Below, piece by piece: positions 1-9,362 of a stretch of DNA of 64,000 nucleotides (its first letter is position 1; each line of letters begins with the position of its first letter). The notes under the pieces were generated by a model. It had not been told where the DNA came from, made no database searches, and saw only the letters and a list, made by a program, of their open reading frames with translations. The position numbers were made by a program, and so were the translations under genes. The stretch is from Palsa-360 sp963710315 (GTDB taxonomy: Bacteria; Acidobacteriota; Terriglobia; Acidiferrales; UBA7541), in the NCBI GenBank assembly GCA_963710315.1, contig CAVPZW010000005.1:372001-436000 (forward strand). The letters run 5' to 3'.

Positions 1-444
1 ATGGGGAACGCGTCTTCACAGAGTTCTCCTGAGTGAATCGATTCGGGCCTGGTAACTCGCATCCTTAGTTACTGGATGTATGGGCGAGTGTCAACGGCGG
101 GAATCCAGGGTGTCCTGTATTGGATAACCGGCGAAAAAAGGTTGGGGTTGCGATTGCCCTAAGTAGACCAACCAAAGGCGGAAGAAACGCCAGAATGAGC
201 CTGTGGTGCGCCAGTTTTCGAGAAGGGTAAGGGTTAGTCTTCAGCGCTATTGAGAGTAACCGGGACTCTGGCAGTCTGAGGCATTCGGTTCACCGGTTTT
301 GTAGTTCTGGTCGCGCTGGGCGCGACGCTGGTGTTGGTAGTGCCAGGCGCGCCATCAGCTAAAAATTGAATCGAAGCGGATCTCGGGCCTGAGCCTCGCC
401 AGCTTTATTGAAGCCTTTTTGCCTCGGAAGCGCCGCCCTCCAAC
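1..444. other. non-coding stretch left of the cytochrome gene
   Basis: I see no convincing coding sequence here. Its only notable content is the left copy of a direct repeat at 237-272, whose second copy lies at 9363-9398. A 12-codon ATG frame at the very start is too short to support as a gene. Confidence 0.5.
237..272. repeat. direct repeat, left copy (pair with 9363-9398)
   Basis: The 36-base stretch begins with GTCTTCAGCGCTATTGAGA and ends with GGGACTCTGGC. The same two blocks recur at 9363-9398 in the same orientation, with three mismatches in the six bases between them. The two copies bracket the whole block of genes from the cytochrome to the alpha/beta hydrolase, which suggests a mobile or inserted segment. 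No integrase or transposase gene is visible beside either copy. Confidence 0.6.
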
Positions 445-1032
445 TTATTCGGAGGGCGGAGGCGGCCAATCGTGGCACGTCTGGCAGACGGTCGGTGCGT
501 TATGAGCATTGTGGCAATTGAGGCAAACGGACATCGTAGTTACACTAGTAATTTCGGACATCGCCTCGAGTTCCCTAACCGGTCCATGGCAGGCCTCGCA
601 CTGCAACCCCGCCGCGACGTGCTTTCGGTGAGTCCAGTTCACGCCCGGCAGGACGGCATACACCCGGACCCACGGCACTGGCTTGTCGGTTTTCGCATAA
701 GAGGCAAGCTTCTGGATCGCGGGCTTATTTTTGGCAATGGATTTGTGGCAGCCCATGCAGATGCTTGTTGACGGATAGGTCATGAGGACACCGGGGTCTG
801 GATTCTTGTGACAGCCTTGGCAGGTCAAACCCAGGGCGAGGTGCGTTTTGTGGCTATAAGGAATCGGCTGCACGGGCGGCACGTGCTCGGCCGGATTGTT
901 TGGTACCTCAGCCTTGCCGCTAGCCGCTTCCGCGGTTTGACCCGCATGCACAACCCATAGGCTGCGAGGCAAGGCCGCCAAGGCGATCAATGCCAGTGCC
1001 ACACTCACAGTTGCCCGCTTCAATCCGATCAT
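445..1032 (-). CDS. exported pentahaem c-type cytochrome
   Basis: This 195-residue protein has five CXXCH haem-binding motifs (CQGCH, CMGCH, CEACH, CLNCH, CQTCH) after an N-terminal signal segment, so it is a periplasmic multihaem cytochrome of the c3/c7 type. The ATG at 1032 is preferred over the one at 1065 because GGGAGG lies just upstream of it. It is the last of three leftward genes, after two FAD oxidoreductases. A role as electron acceptor for them is inferred from order only. The haem motifs are seen directly; partner and substrate are unknown. Confidence 0.9.
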   Translation of the reverse strand: MIGLKRATVSVALALIALAALPRSLWVVHAGQTAEAASGKAEVPNNPAEHVPPVQPIPYSHKTHLALGLTCQGCHKNPDPGVLMTYPSTSICMGCHKSIAKNKPAIQKLASYAKTDKPVPWVRVYAVLPGVNWTHRKHVAAGLQCEACHGPVRELEAMSEITSVTTMSVCLNCHNAHNAPTVCQTCHDWPPPPSE

Positions 1033-1077
1033 CGCCCCTCCCGGTTGCAATGATAAAAACTTCACAAAATCCGTTTC

Positions 1078-2755
1078 CTAAGAAGAATGCTTGGAGTTCA
1101 TTCGAACCACTTCCTCGATGCTTGTGCCCAAGTCTTTGAGCATCACTACCGCCGCATTACGCCCCGGCGCCCCCGTTACCGAGCCACCCGGATGCGTTGT
1201 CGCGCCCGTCTGATATAGGCCGGGAATAGGCATCCGGTGCTGCGCCCAACCAGGCACGGGGCGCAAGGCCCCGGACTGTGAGGGTCCTTGTGCGCCGGAA
1301 TGAATCGCGCCGTGCCAGGCCGCAGGATTCTGCCGCTCGATGTCAATCGGGCTCTCGATAATCTTTTCCAGGATCTTGTCATTGGTAAGATTCGGCGAGA
1401 ATTTTCTCAAGTAGTTTAGATTAGCCTCGGAGACCTGCTCCTTGATCTCGTCCCAATGCTGCGGACCTCCCTTGATGTCATACGGCTGGTACCCGAGGGC
1501 TTTGATCGTATGCATTCCCGCGGGTGCGCGCGTCGGGTCCGCCACGCTGCAGCAAATGATGTGCATCGGAGGCTTGTCTGTGTTTACGGCGTTGATGGCG
1601 TAGTCGTAGGCAAAACGCATGGCACGTTCGGGACCATCGAGCAAACTTGCGTGGACAGGAGAAAGCGTTCCGCCTTCCACCGCGAATTTCGGCGGCTCCG
1701 TGGTGGCATAATTCGTGACAAATGCCTGGCAATCCGGCTGCCAGGTGCTGACGCCATCGAGGAAGTCCTCGCCCCAAAGCTCTTTCGGGGCCATGTGGAT
1801 TAAATGCTTGATATGAATCGTGGAGACGACGGCCTTTTCCGCTCGATACTTGCTGCCGTCCACGCATTCCACGCCTATGCATTTCCCGTTCTCGATCATC
1901 AGTTGCTGCACCGGCTTGCTGGTAAGGATCACGCCGCCATTGGCCTCGATCAGCCGCCCGAGCGCCTCCGTCAATTTGCCGGACCCGCCTTTGGGCAGCG
2001 GGCGTCCCGTGCCGAGTTGGTTGAGCGACGCATAGGCGGCCCGCCCGGTCATGGGGTTTTGCGGCGGCTGGTTTCCCCACGGACTGGTCAGCATGAACGC
2101 GCGGCAATGGTCATCCTCGAAATTGTCGTGGATGATTTCCCAGTGCGACATTGCCAGACGCCGCTGCCAAAACTTTCCTTTCGGGTGCGCGGCCAGGAGA
2201 TCATTCAGGGGCTTGCTGTAGCCGACCGGCGAATAGGTTCCAGTCAGGAGGATCGGCTTAATATCTTCGTACTCCTTGTACATGCGCCGGTAGGTTGCAG
2301 CGTCCTTTTTCGAGAACTTGGCGAACTCGGCGCAGGTTCGGTCCAAGTCCCGCCACTGCGTGATGTAACTGCCGTCGGCAAACGGCATATGGATGATGGG
2401 GTCGGGGTCAATGTACTCGAGGCCATACTCCCGCAGCTTGAGCTCATCGTTCTTCCACAGCGGATTTTCGTACAAGGCGCTATGCGCGGACGAGCACGTA
2501 TCGTGCATGAATCCCTTGAGCGTGAACTCGGCCGTCTTAACCGCGCCTCCAATCTTTGGGCCGCCCTTCGAGCACCAGACAGCGATAGCCAGCCAGCGAA
2601 AGATAGGCGGCGGTGATCAGGCTGTTGTGACCCGCGCCTGCGATGATGAAATCGAAACGGTCCGTCGGCGTCGCCTGGTCCATCGCATAGGCTTTCACCG
2701 CCAAGGGAGCCAATGCTGCCGCTTTTACAAAACCCCGCCGCGTGATGATTGTCAT
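1078..2755 (-). CDS. Tat-exported FAD-dependent oxidoreductase (phytoene dehydrogenase/PYROXD2-like), apparent frameshift
   Basis: Two reading frames together give about 558 residues. The first part (2755 to about 2545) starts with a twin-arginine signal (RRGFVK) and holds the FAD-binding fold (GAGHNS, then LVLEGRP). The second part runs to 1078 and ends with the C-terminal FAD motif region near GLYQTGATTHPGGSV. They are separated by one extra base near GGCCCAAAG at about 2557; removing it restores GRPKIGGAVKTAE, which matches the intact paralogue immediately upstream. The family oxidises or desaturates carotenoid- or amine-like substrates. The export signal next to a multihaem cytochrome suggests a periplasmic dehydrogenase. 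The shift may be a sequencing error, a real mutation or recoding. Confidence 0.8.
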
Positions 2756-2835
2756 CGACTCCTCCCAAAAGACGATTCCTTGTTGTGTTGCCTACAACTG
2801 CAGCCATCCGCCACGCGTTAGCGCTGGTCCGGCAA

Positions 2836-4503
2836 TCAAGTGCTCTTCTGAAGCACCTCTTCGATGCTCGTTCCAAAATCCTTGAGCATGATGATGGCGG
2901 CATTTCGACCCGGCGCACCGGTAACCGAACCACCCGGATGCGTTGTCGCGCCTGTCTGGTAAAGACCCGGGATCGGCATTCGATGTTGCGCCCAACCGGG
3001 CATCGGACGTAAAGCCCCCGTTTGCGAAGGGCTCTGGGCCCCGGCGTGACAACTGCCATGCCAGGCGTTAGCGTTCATTCGCTCAATATCGAGTGGGCTA
3101 TCGACTGTGCGCGCGAGGATCTTGTCTTCCGTCAAATTCGGCGCAAACTTCCTCAAGTAATTAAGGTTTGCGTCGGCCACCTTGTTCTTGAGCTCGTCCC
3201 ATTGCTGCGGGCCTCCCTTTATTCCGTACGGCTGGTAGGCGACGATTTTGATTGTGTGCATGCCGGCGGGAGCGCGCGAGGGGTCCGCCACGCTCGGGAC
3301 GATAATCGACATCGGTGGATCATCGAAAGTCACATTCGAACAAGCATAGTCGTAGCCCAAACGCAGCATGCGCTCGGGCTTATTCAGGATGCTGACATGC
3401 ACGGGAGTGAGGGTGCCTCCCTCGACCGCAAACTTCAAAGGCTCGGTCGTGGCCAGGTTGATGTTGCATTCGGTGGTTTCCCCCTGCCAGGTCTCGACGC
3501 CATCCACGAAATCGTCGCCCCAGAGTTCGTGCGGCGCCATTTTCACCAGTTGCTTGATGTGCATCGTGGAAAGCACGGCTTTCTCAGCGCGAAACGCCGT
3601 GCCATCGACGCATTCGACGCCCGTACATTTGCCGTTCTCGATGATGAGTCCCTGGACCGGCTTGTTGGTGAGGATCACGCCCCCATGCGCTTCGATCAAC
3701 CTCGCTAACGCCTGCGTCAACGCCCCCGATCCGCCTTTCGGTATGGGGCGCCCTAATCGCTGCTGCGTCATCACCGAATACGCGGCGCGCCCGGTCATGG
3801 GAGCTTGGGGAGGCATATGTCCCCATGGACTGGCCATCATGAAGCAGCGCACGTGGTCGTCTTCAAAAGTGTCCCGGATGATGTCCCATGCGGACATGGC
3901 CAGGCGGCGCTGCCAGAACTTACCTTTGGGATGATTGGCCAGTTGTTCGTTGACCGGCTTCGCGAATCCAATCGGAGCGAAAGTAACGGAATTAAATATG
4001 GGAGCGACGGCTTCGTAATCTTCCAGCATGCGCCGGTAAGCTATGGCGTCTTTTTTCGAGAACTTTGCCAGCCCCGCGCAGGTGCGGTCCAGGTCGTGCC
4101 ACTGCGTGATGTAAGTGCCATCGAGAAACGGGAAATGGTAGATGGGATCCGGGTCGATATATTCAAGCCCATAATCGCGCAGCTTGAGTTCATTGTTGCG
4201 TAAAAGGGGATTTTCCTGAATGGAGAGGTGCGTCGAGGAACAGATATCGTCCGTGAATCCGCGCAGCGTGATTTGCGCCGACTTGACTCCGCCACCGATC
4301 GTAGGCCGGCCCTCGAGGACCAGGCAGCGGTAACCGGCCTTGAGCAAGAAGGCGGTCGCAATCAGGCTGTTGTGCCCCGCGCCGGCCACTACAATATCGA
4401 ATCGGTCGGAAGGCGTAGCCCGTTGGGATGGAACGGAAGGTTTCGCAGCGGCTGCGTTCGACGTTTCTCCGGCTGCCGGTCCGCGCTGCATTGTCGTACT
4501 CAT
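2836..4503 (-). CDS. FAD-dependent oxidoreductase (phytoene dehydrogenase/PYROXD2-like), intact paralogue
   Basis: This 555-residue flavoprotein belongs to the same family as its downstream neighbour and is alignable along its whole length. The dinucleotide-binding motif is VVAGAGHNSL near residue 38, followed by the LVLEGRPTIGGG strand, and the C-terminal FAD-binding motif lies around GLYQTGATTHPGGSV. The ATG at 4503 is chosen because AGGAGG sits three bases before it. A longer frame to 4563 has no better signal. Unlike its neighbour it has no obvious twin-arginine signal but a 35-residue Ala/Ser/Pro-rich leader, so its location is uncertain. It is probably the first gene of a leftward operon. 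Substrate is not known. Confidence 0.85.
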   Translation of the reverse strand: MSTTMQRGPAAGETSNAAAAKPSVPSQRATPSDRFDIVVAGAGHNSLIATAFLLKAGYRCLVLEGRPTIGGGVKSAQITLRGFTDDICSSTHLSIQENPLLRNNELKLRDYGLEYIDPDPIYHFPFLDGTYITQWHDLDRTCAGLAKFSKKDAIAYRRMLEDYEAVAPIFNSVTFAPIGFAKPVNEQLANHPKGKFWQRRLAMSAWDIIRDTFEDDHVRCFMMASPWGHMPPQAPMTGRAAYSVMTQQRLGRPIPKGGSGALTQALARLIEAHGGVILTNKPVQGLIIENGKCTGVECVDGTAFRAEKAVLSTMHIKQLVKMAPHELWGDDFVDGVETWQGETTECNINLATTEPLKFAVEGGTLTPVHVSILNKPERMLRLGYDYACSNVTFDDPPMSIIVPSVADPSRAPAGMHTIKIVAYQPYGIKGGPQQWDELKNKVADANLNYLRKFAPNLTEDKILARTVDSPLDIERMNANAWHGSCHAGAQSPSQTGALRPMPGWAQHRMPIPGLYQTGATTHPGGSVTGAPGRNAAIIMLKDFGTSIEEVLQKST

Positions 4504-4854
4504 TTGCCTCCTCAGAGACCCGATGCGTTTTCGTTCTGGCGCACGGGCGCGCACGACCAGCAATAACTGCTTAAACTGCGAAAGTTAGGCAGCTACACAC
4601 CCCGATGATAATCAGCTACTAGCCTGGCCATTTCCGTGACAGTGGTCACAATGGATGATGATGACGGTCACTGATTCGCCCCACCCTCTCGATTCAAAGT
4701 GTCGCGACTCGTTATCGGCACACCTTTACGCTCGAAGACTGAAAGAAGTCCTGCGCAGTCGGATGTTTGTAGAAAAAAGTGGAAATTGGAAAATTGCGTC
4801 GAGCGCCCAAAGGGACGTCAAAGGGGCCGCGCAGGGGAGTGACCAAAGACGCCT
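4504..4854. promoter_or_regulatory. divergent intergenic region with a GTGAC/GTCAC dyad
   Basis: This region separates the leftward oxidoreductase operon from the rightward NTF2-like genes and must hold both promoters. At 4636-4649 there is a dyad GTGAC-N4-GTCAC, and a further GGTCAC half site lies near 4665. It could be an operator for a regulator not encoded in the window. I could not assign the promoter boxes with confidence. Confidence 0.3.
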
Positions 4855-5787
4855 ATGAACCTATTCGCCAAACGTGCGCTCGCTCTGATTCTAATGTCGG
4901 GCGCTGGATTCGCTGTCGTGGTGGGCAGATCTGCCGCTGTTTCCGAAGACGAGCAAGCAGTCCTTAATGCCGACCGGGCGCTTGCCGAAGCCCTCGGCAA
5001 GGGCGACAAAATCGCCGTAGGCAAGCTCCTCGACGCTAATTTCGAATGGACGGACACGGAGGGCGCGACGCGCGTGAAAGGGCAGGTCTTGCAGAATTTG
5101 AGCTTGCTGGCGGCGGATACTAAGAGCAGTTCCGACACAACCCTCCATTATTACGGGCAAGTTGCGCTCCTGCTCGGCATCGAGCACAATCCCCGCTTTT
5201 CCCATATCTGGGTCAAACGTCCGGAGGGCTGGCGGGCATTCATCTATTTTGATACTCCCACGCCCCCACCTGGTTCCGCAGCACAATCCGTGTCTGTTAG
5301 TGCGTTTAATCCGGGAGGGCTCCCGGTGGGCAGCACGGCTGAGTGCGAGAACCCATGCAGGACAATACCGTACAAACCAACAACAGCCGCCGACCGGGAC
5401 GTTCTGGCAGCCTGGCAGAAGCAAAAAATGGCGGAATGGTTTCCGGACTCCCAAGCCCGCATTGACGATTGGGTGGCTCATGCTTCAGACGACCTCGTGA
5501 TTTTCATTCCCAGCACCTCGACAAGGTATAAGGCGGACCGGTTGGCAGAGCTGATCAAGCAGAAGGAAGCCGGCGCGCGCGTCACCCCGGGAGGTCCGAT
5601 AGACTCGATGCGCATGTACGATTTCGGCGAGACCGTGATCTACACCGCCTATCAACATCAGATGAACGGCACCCCTTATTACGCCGTTCGGGTGTGGCTG
5701 CATCAAGGTGGCGCGTGGAAGATCGCTCTAAGCCAGCAAACGAATATCAATAAGACTGCCAGCGCAAGGGATAGGACCTCACGATGA
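4855..5787 (+). CDS. exported NTF2-like (SnoaL/DUF4440-type) double-domain protein, copy 1
   Basis: This 310-residue protein has an N-terminal signal peptide, an NTF2-like domain (about residues 35-135, with FEWTD, FSHIWVKRPEGWRAF), a linker with CENPCRTIP, and a second cone-like region ending in YAVRVWLHQGGAWKIALSQQT. It is the first of three tandem paralogues that share this architecture. NTF2-like folds bind small ligands or act as isomerases or lyases, but no catalytic residues can be assigned here. Its last bases overlap the next start (ATGA), which indicates translational coupling. Function is unknown. Confidence 0.8.
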   Translation: MNLFAKRALALILMSGAGFAVVVGRSAAVSEDEQAVLNADRALAEALGKGDKIAVGKLLDANFEWTDTEGATRVKGQVLQNLSLLAADTKSSSDTTLHYYGQVALLLGIEHNPRFSHIWVKRPEGWRAFIYFDTPTPPPGSAAQSVSVSAFNPGGLPVGSTAECENPCRTIPYKPTTAADRDVLAAWQKQKMAEWFPDSQARIDDWVAHASDDLVIFIPSTSTRYKADRLAELIKQKEAGARVTPGGPIDSMRMYDFGETVIYTAYQHQMNGTPYYAVRVWLHQGGAWKIALSQQTNINKTASARDRTSR

Positions 5788-6719
5788 CAATTAGGAGGAT
5801 TCTTCTTCTCGCGCATTCCATTCAATCTCATTTTACGCAGGCACTCGTAATCGCCACGATCTGCGTAGTTGTCCACGGAGCAATGACGAAGGCATGCTGG
5901 GCTGCCGAGGATCAGGTATCCGCGTTTAAGGCGGACCAGGATCTGGCGAAAGCCCTGGAGAAATCCGACAGAGCGGCCGTAGGGGCGCTGCTGGATGAGA
6001 AGTTCGAGTGGACGGATTCGTCCGGTAAGACTTGGAGCCGCGCGCAACTTCTCCAGAACCTCTCCGCGTTCATAATTCAGGGCGAAGGTGACTGGGCGCA
6101 CAGCTACGGCCATGTGGCAGTGGTGCTGAATATTCACCACAACCCTCGATTTGCGCACGTTTGGGTAAAGCGTCCGGCAGGCTGGCGGGCGTTCGTCTTT
6201 TTGGATACCCCCATTCCAGGTCCCGCCACTTCAGCGCCAACGCACTACGGTCCGGACGCGGTCTGCGGGAATCCTTGCAAGACGCTTCCCTACACGCCTA
6301 CCACCGAAATCGACAGGCAGATTCTTTCTATTTGGCAGAGTGGGAAGATCGCCGAGTGGCATCCAGACCCGGATAATTGGGCCACTCAGGTGGGCGACGA
6401 GTTCTTGATCATCAATGACCTGCCACGGCTGCAAAACGGTATCGCGAGCAAAGCGGAACGTGTGGCACAGCTTGTCAAGGCCAAGGAACAAGGCGTGATG
6501 GGCGCGCCGGGGGACCCGATCGAATCGATGCGCATGTCTGATTTCGGAGGCGACTCCTGCGTTATCGTTTCACATCACGTTCCGCGGAATGGAGGCAAGC
6601 CATATTATAACGTTCGGGTCTGGGTGTTCCGGGATGGTCGTTGGCAAATCGTTGTGAGCCAACAGACAACGATTTCATCGGCGCCTCCCGTGGATGTGAA
6701 ATCAACGATGCCGATGTGA
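5784..6719 (+). CDS. exported NTF2-like double-domain protein, copy 2
   Basis: This 311-residue paralogue overlaps the end of copy 1 by four bases. The N-terminus contains a hydrophobic export segment ending near ACWAAEDQ. The first NTF2-like domain keeps FEWTD and FAHVWVKRPAGWRAF, the linker keeps CGNPCKTLPYTPTT, and the second domain ends with YYNVRVWVFRDGRWQIVVSQQT. The paired cysteines of the CxNPC motif are conserved in all three copies and could form a disulfide or bind a metal; this is inference. No known enzyme signature is visible. Confidence 0.8.
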   Translation: MTIRRILLLAHSIQSHFTQALVIATICVVVHGAMTKACWAAEDQVSAFKADQDLAKALEKSDRAAVGALLDEKFEWTDSSGKTWSRAQLLQNLSAFIIQGEGDWAHSYGHVAVVLNIHHNPRFAHVWVKRPAGWRAFVFLDTPIPGPATSAPTHYGPDAVCGNPCKTLPYTPTTEIDRQILSIWQSGKIAEWHPDPDNWATQVGDEFLIINDLPRLQNGIASKAERVAQLVKAKEQGVMGAPGDPIESMRMSDFGGDSCVIVSHHVPRNGGKPYYNVRVWVFRDGRWQIVVSQQTTISSAPPVDVKSTMPM

Positions 6720-6882
6720 CGCGCAGTTAACCGACCCGCCGTAGTGCGACAATGTCAGCGCGCGGGCTCTCTTGGTCCCATGGAGTTCAGATTCAGAAAT
6801 CCGTGGAATGCCGGCAGGAGGCCGCTTAGGCACGCAGTCAATTGCACGGGGATCGTGGAACTCTAATCTCAAGGAGAATGGG

Positions 6883-7776
6883 ATGAAACGATTTATCGAA
6901 GTATGTGTGAGCACGGGGCTTCTCTGTGCAGGCCTACTTGCCGGCCCGAGCAGCAAAGTCGCCTCGGCCGCGGGCGCTGATAACGCGATTATGCAGGCCG
7001 ATCAGGCATTCACTGCAGCGCTCGGCAAGTCCGACAAATCCGCTGTGAGCGCGGCCCTCGATGCCAAATTCGAATGGACGGACGCCGATGGCAAGACTCG
7101 CACAAGGGCGGAATCGCTTGACAACCTGGCTGCATTTGCGGCCGATAACCAGGGCGACAGCGAAGCGAAGCTGCAGGGCCACAGCCAGCTCGGCGTTGTT
7201 TACGGATTCCACCACAACACCCGATTTGGTCGAATATGGGTGAAGCGCCCGGCAGGTTGGCGGCTCATCGTTTCGTTGGATACTCCACTTCCCAAGCCGG
7301 CTGCGGCGGCGGGCCAACCGGCAGGCGGCAAGTCCGGAGGAGACTGCGACAATCCGTGCAGAACTTTGCCCTTCAAGCCCACAACCGCAGCCGACAAGGC
7401 CGTGCTCAAGGAGTGGCAAGTCACCAAAGTCAACGAGTGGCACCCGAACGCCGACGACTGGGCCACTCATGTCGCCGATGAATTTCTGATTATCAATGAC
7501 CGGTCCGAGCGCGACAAACCGGCGCGCGTGGCATTTGCCCACAAACAGCAGGACGCCGGAGTCAGCATGCCGGGCGATCCGATTACAACCATGACCTTGG
7601 AGGACTTTGGAGACGCGGTGCTCATGATTTCTCACCACGTGCCTTATCTCGGCGGCAAACCTTATTACAATGATCGCGTGTTCGTGCACCGCGACGGCCA
7701 CTGGCTGATTTCTTGGAGCCAGCAGACGACGGATCAGTCGGCCTCGCCCGTTCCTCCGGTTGGAAACACGAAATAG
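6883..7776 (+). CDS. exported NTF2-like double-domain protein, copy 3
   Basis: This is the third paralogue, 297 residues. The ATG at 6883 is chosen over 6772 because it is preceded by AAGGAG and starts a clear signal peptide (MKRFIEVCVSTGLLC). It keeps FEWTD, FGRIWVKRPAGWRLI, CDNPCRTLPFKPTT and a C-terminal YYNDRVFVHRDGHWLISWSQQT. The 163-base gap from copy 2 is wider than the 4-base overlap between copies 1 and 2, so it may be expressed partly on its own. The triplication suggests a dose or hetero-oligomer role, which is inference. Confidence 0.8.
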   Translation: MKRFIEVCVSTGLLCAGLLAGPSSKVASAAGADNAIMQADQAFTAALGKSDKSAVSAALDAKFEWTDADGKTRTRAESLDNLAAFAADNQGDSEAKLQGHSQLGVVYGFHHNTRFGRIWVKRPAGWRLIVSLDTPLPKPAAAAGQPAGGKSGGDCDNPCRTLPFKPTTAADKAVLKEWQVTKVNEWHPNADDWATHVADEFLIINDRSERDKPARVAFAHKQQDAGVSMPGDPITTMTLEDFGDAVLMISHHVPYLGGKPYYNDRVFVHRDGHWLISWSQQTTDQSASPVPPVGNTK

Positions 7777-7871
7777 CCGCAGGACTTTTCGGTTGAACAT
7801 CATGGCGGCAACATCCACGTGCACGGCGCGGCGCCTGCGGGCCGCTCCGTGCATGTTTTTCTGGAGGCAAT

Positions 7872-9323
7872 ATGGCTGAGACAAACAATCCGAAGACTTC
7901 GAAAAAAGTAGTCGAGCGGCGCGAATTTCTTGGCGGCGCAGCCACCTTGGCCGGCGCGTCTTTGATCGGGCGAGGCAGCGGATCGGCCTGGCTCGGCGTG
8001 CCTTCCGCGGCAACGCCTGCTTCACCGCTGCCGGAGCCCGCTCCTGCAATGTCGGCTGCCGTTGAACGCCGGACCAAACGGTGGCAGGAACAACGCTGGC
8101 TCCTGGACGCCGTAGTTCAGTTGATCGGCCCGGAGTGGGACGAAGGCCGATTGAACGGGCAAGTTGTGGATTTGTGCGGCCCGGACGTGCTGAACGAAGT
8201 CGCGGCATTTCGCGGTCGTGTGCGGAAATTCAACGATCTGGCGCGAGAGTTCGCCCGCGCCGGACTGCGCCGCGAAAAAATGGCGCGGCAAAGCGAGGAG
8301 CGCGGAAACGCGATCGCTGCGCGCGAAGAATATTTCATGGCGGCGATTTTCTATATGTATGCGATGTGGCCCATTTTCGAGAAAACGCGGGAACTCGTCG
8401 CGCTCAACGAGCGAAAGAACGCCTGCTACGCGAAGTACATCCAGTTCGCGGACCATGAGATTCGAAACGTGCAGATTCCGTTCGGCAATACCGGGAAGAT
8501 GATGCCAGGCTATTTGCATCTTCCCCCAAACCGTTCCGGCCGCGTTCCGGTGGTGTGGGACATCATCGGAGTCGGGGGGACACGCGAGCGCTCCAGCGCA
8601 CTCTATGGCGACAAGCTGCGCGAGCGCGGCATCGCCACGCTGGGGCTGGACGGCCCGGGCCACGGAGAGAGCATCATCCGCGAAATCTACGTCACGCCCA
8701 GCAGTTGGCTCGAAGCCGGCCGCTCGGTCCTGGCCTGGTTGCGCTCTCAAAACGAAATCGATCCCGATCGCATCGCTCTTTCGGGCACAAGCATGGGCAC
8801 CTGTTTCGCCACTCAAATCGCTTCGATTGACAGCCGTCTGAAGGGCGTTGCCACGCGCGCTATGACGCACGAGCCGGGCCTTCATTCCTTATTGGAAATG
8901 GATTCGCCGTCTTGGAAGCTGCGGTTCATGTTCATGTCCGGCTTGCAGACCGAGGACGAAATGGACAGGATGTGGCAACCGTTTTCAGTCCTGAATCTCG
9001 GCGACAAAATCAAGTGCCCGTATCTGACCGTCGCCGGCGAAGACGACCAACTGAGCCGCATCGAATACACCTATCAAATGCTGGATGGGATATCCGCTCC
9101 CAAGCAGATGCTGCTCTACGAGGGTGCGAATCACGGCGTCGCCGGAGCCGCATCGACCACAAACGGCCCGAACCCGCGAACCTTTATCGCCGATTGGCTG
9201 AAAGACCGTCTGGACGGCAAACCCATGGAAACAAAGCACATGAAAGTAGATGCGGCAGGTACAGTACATGAATCCACCTTCGAAGACGCGCGCAAAGAGC
9301 TTTCGATGATCTTTTTGACCTAA
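7872..9323 (+). CDS. Tat-exported alpha/beta hydrolase (FrsA/pseudooxynicotine hydrolase-like)
   Basis: This 483-residue protein starts with a twin-arginine signal (VERREFLGGAATLAGA), so it should be exported folded. After a helical N-terminal domain it has an alpha/beta-hydrolase core. The nucleophile elbow is GTSMG with the serine at about residue 307, and the catalytic histidine is probably in GANHG near residue 421. A helical N-terminal domain before the core is known for the FrsA and 2,6-dihydroxypseudooxynicotine hydrolase groups, which cleave esters or C-C bonds. GGAGG precedes the ATG. It is the last gene before the right direct repeat, so it may work with the oxidoreductases; substrate is unknown. 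Confidence 0.8.
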   Translation: MAETNNPKTSKKVVERREFLGGAATLAGASLIGRGSGSAWLGVPSAATPASPLPEPAPAMSAAVERRTKRWQEQRWLLDAVVQLIGPEWDEGRLNGQVVDLCGPDVLNEVAAFRGRVRKFNDLAREFARAGLRREKMARQSEERGNAIAAREEYFMAAIFYMYAMWPIFEKTRELVALNERKNACYAKYIQFADHEIRNVQIPFGNTGKMMPGYLHLPPNRSGRVPVVWDIIGVGGTRERSSALYGDKLRERGIATLGLDGPGHGESIIREIYVTPSSWLEAGRSVLAWLRSQNEIDPDRIALSGTSMGTCFATQIASIDSRLKGVATRAMTHEPGLHSLLEMDSPSWKLRFMFMSGLQTEDEMDRMWQPFSVLNLGDKIKCPYLTVAGEDDQLSRIEYTYQMLDGISAPKQMLLYEGANHGVAGAASTTNGPNPRTFIADWLKDRLDGKPMETKHMKVDAAGTVHESTFEDARKELSMIFLT

Positions 9324-9362
9324 GCCCCGGGCGTTGCCGAGAAAAGGTGCCCCTAATTGTCC

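Noticed and set aside
1804..2616. A 270-codon plus-strand frame opposite the FAD oxidoreductase
   Set aside because: The minus strand carries a recognisable flavoprotein; this frame has no family likeness.
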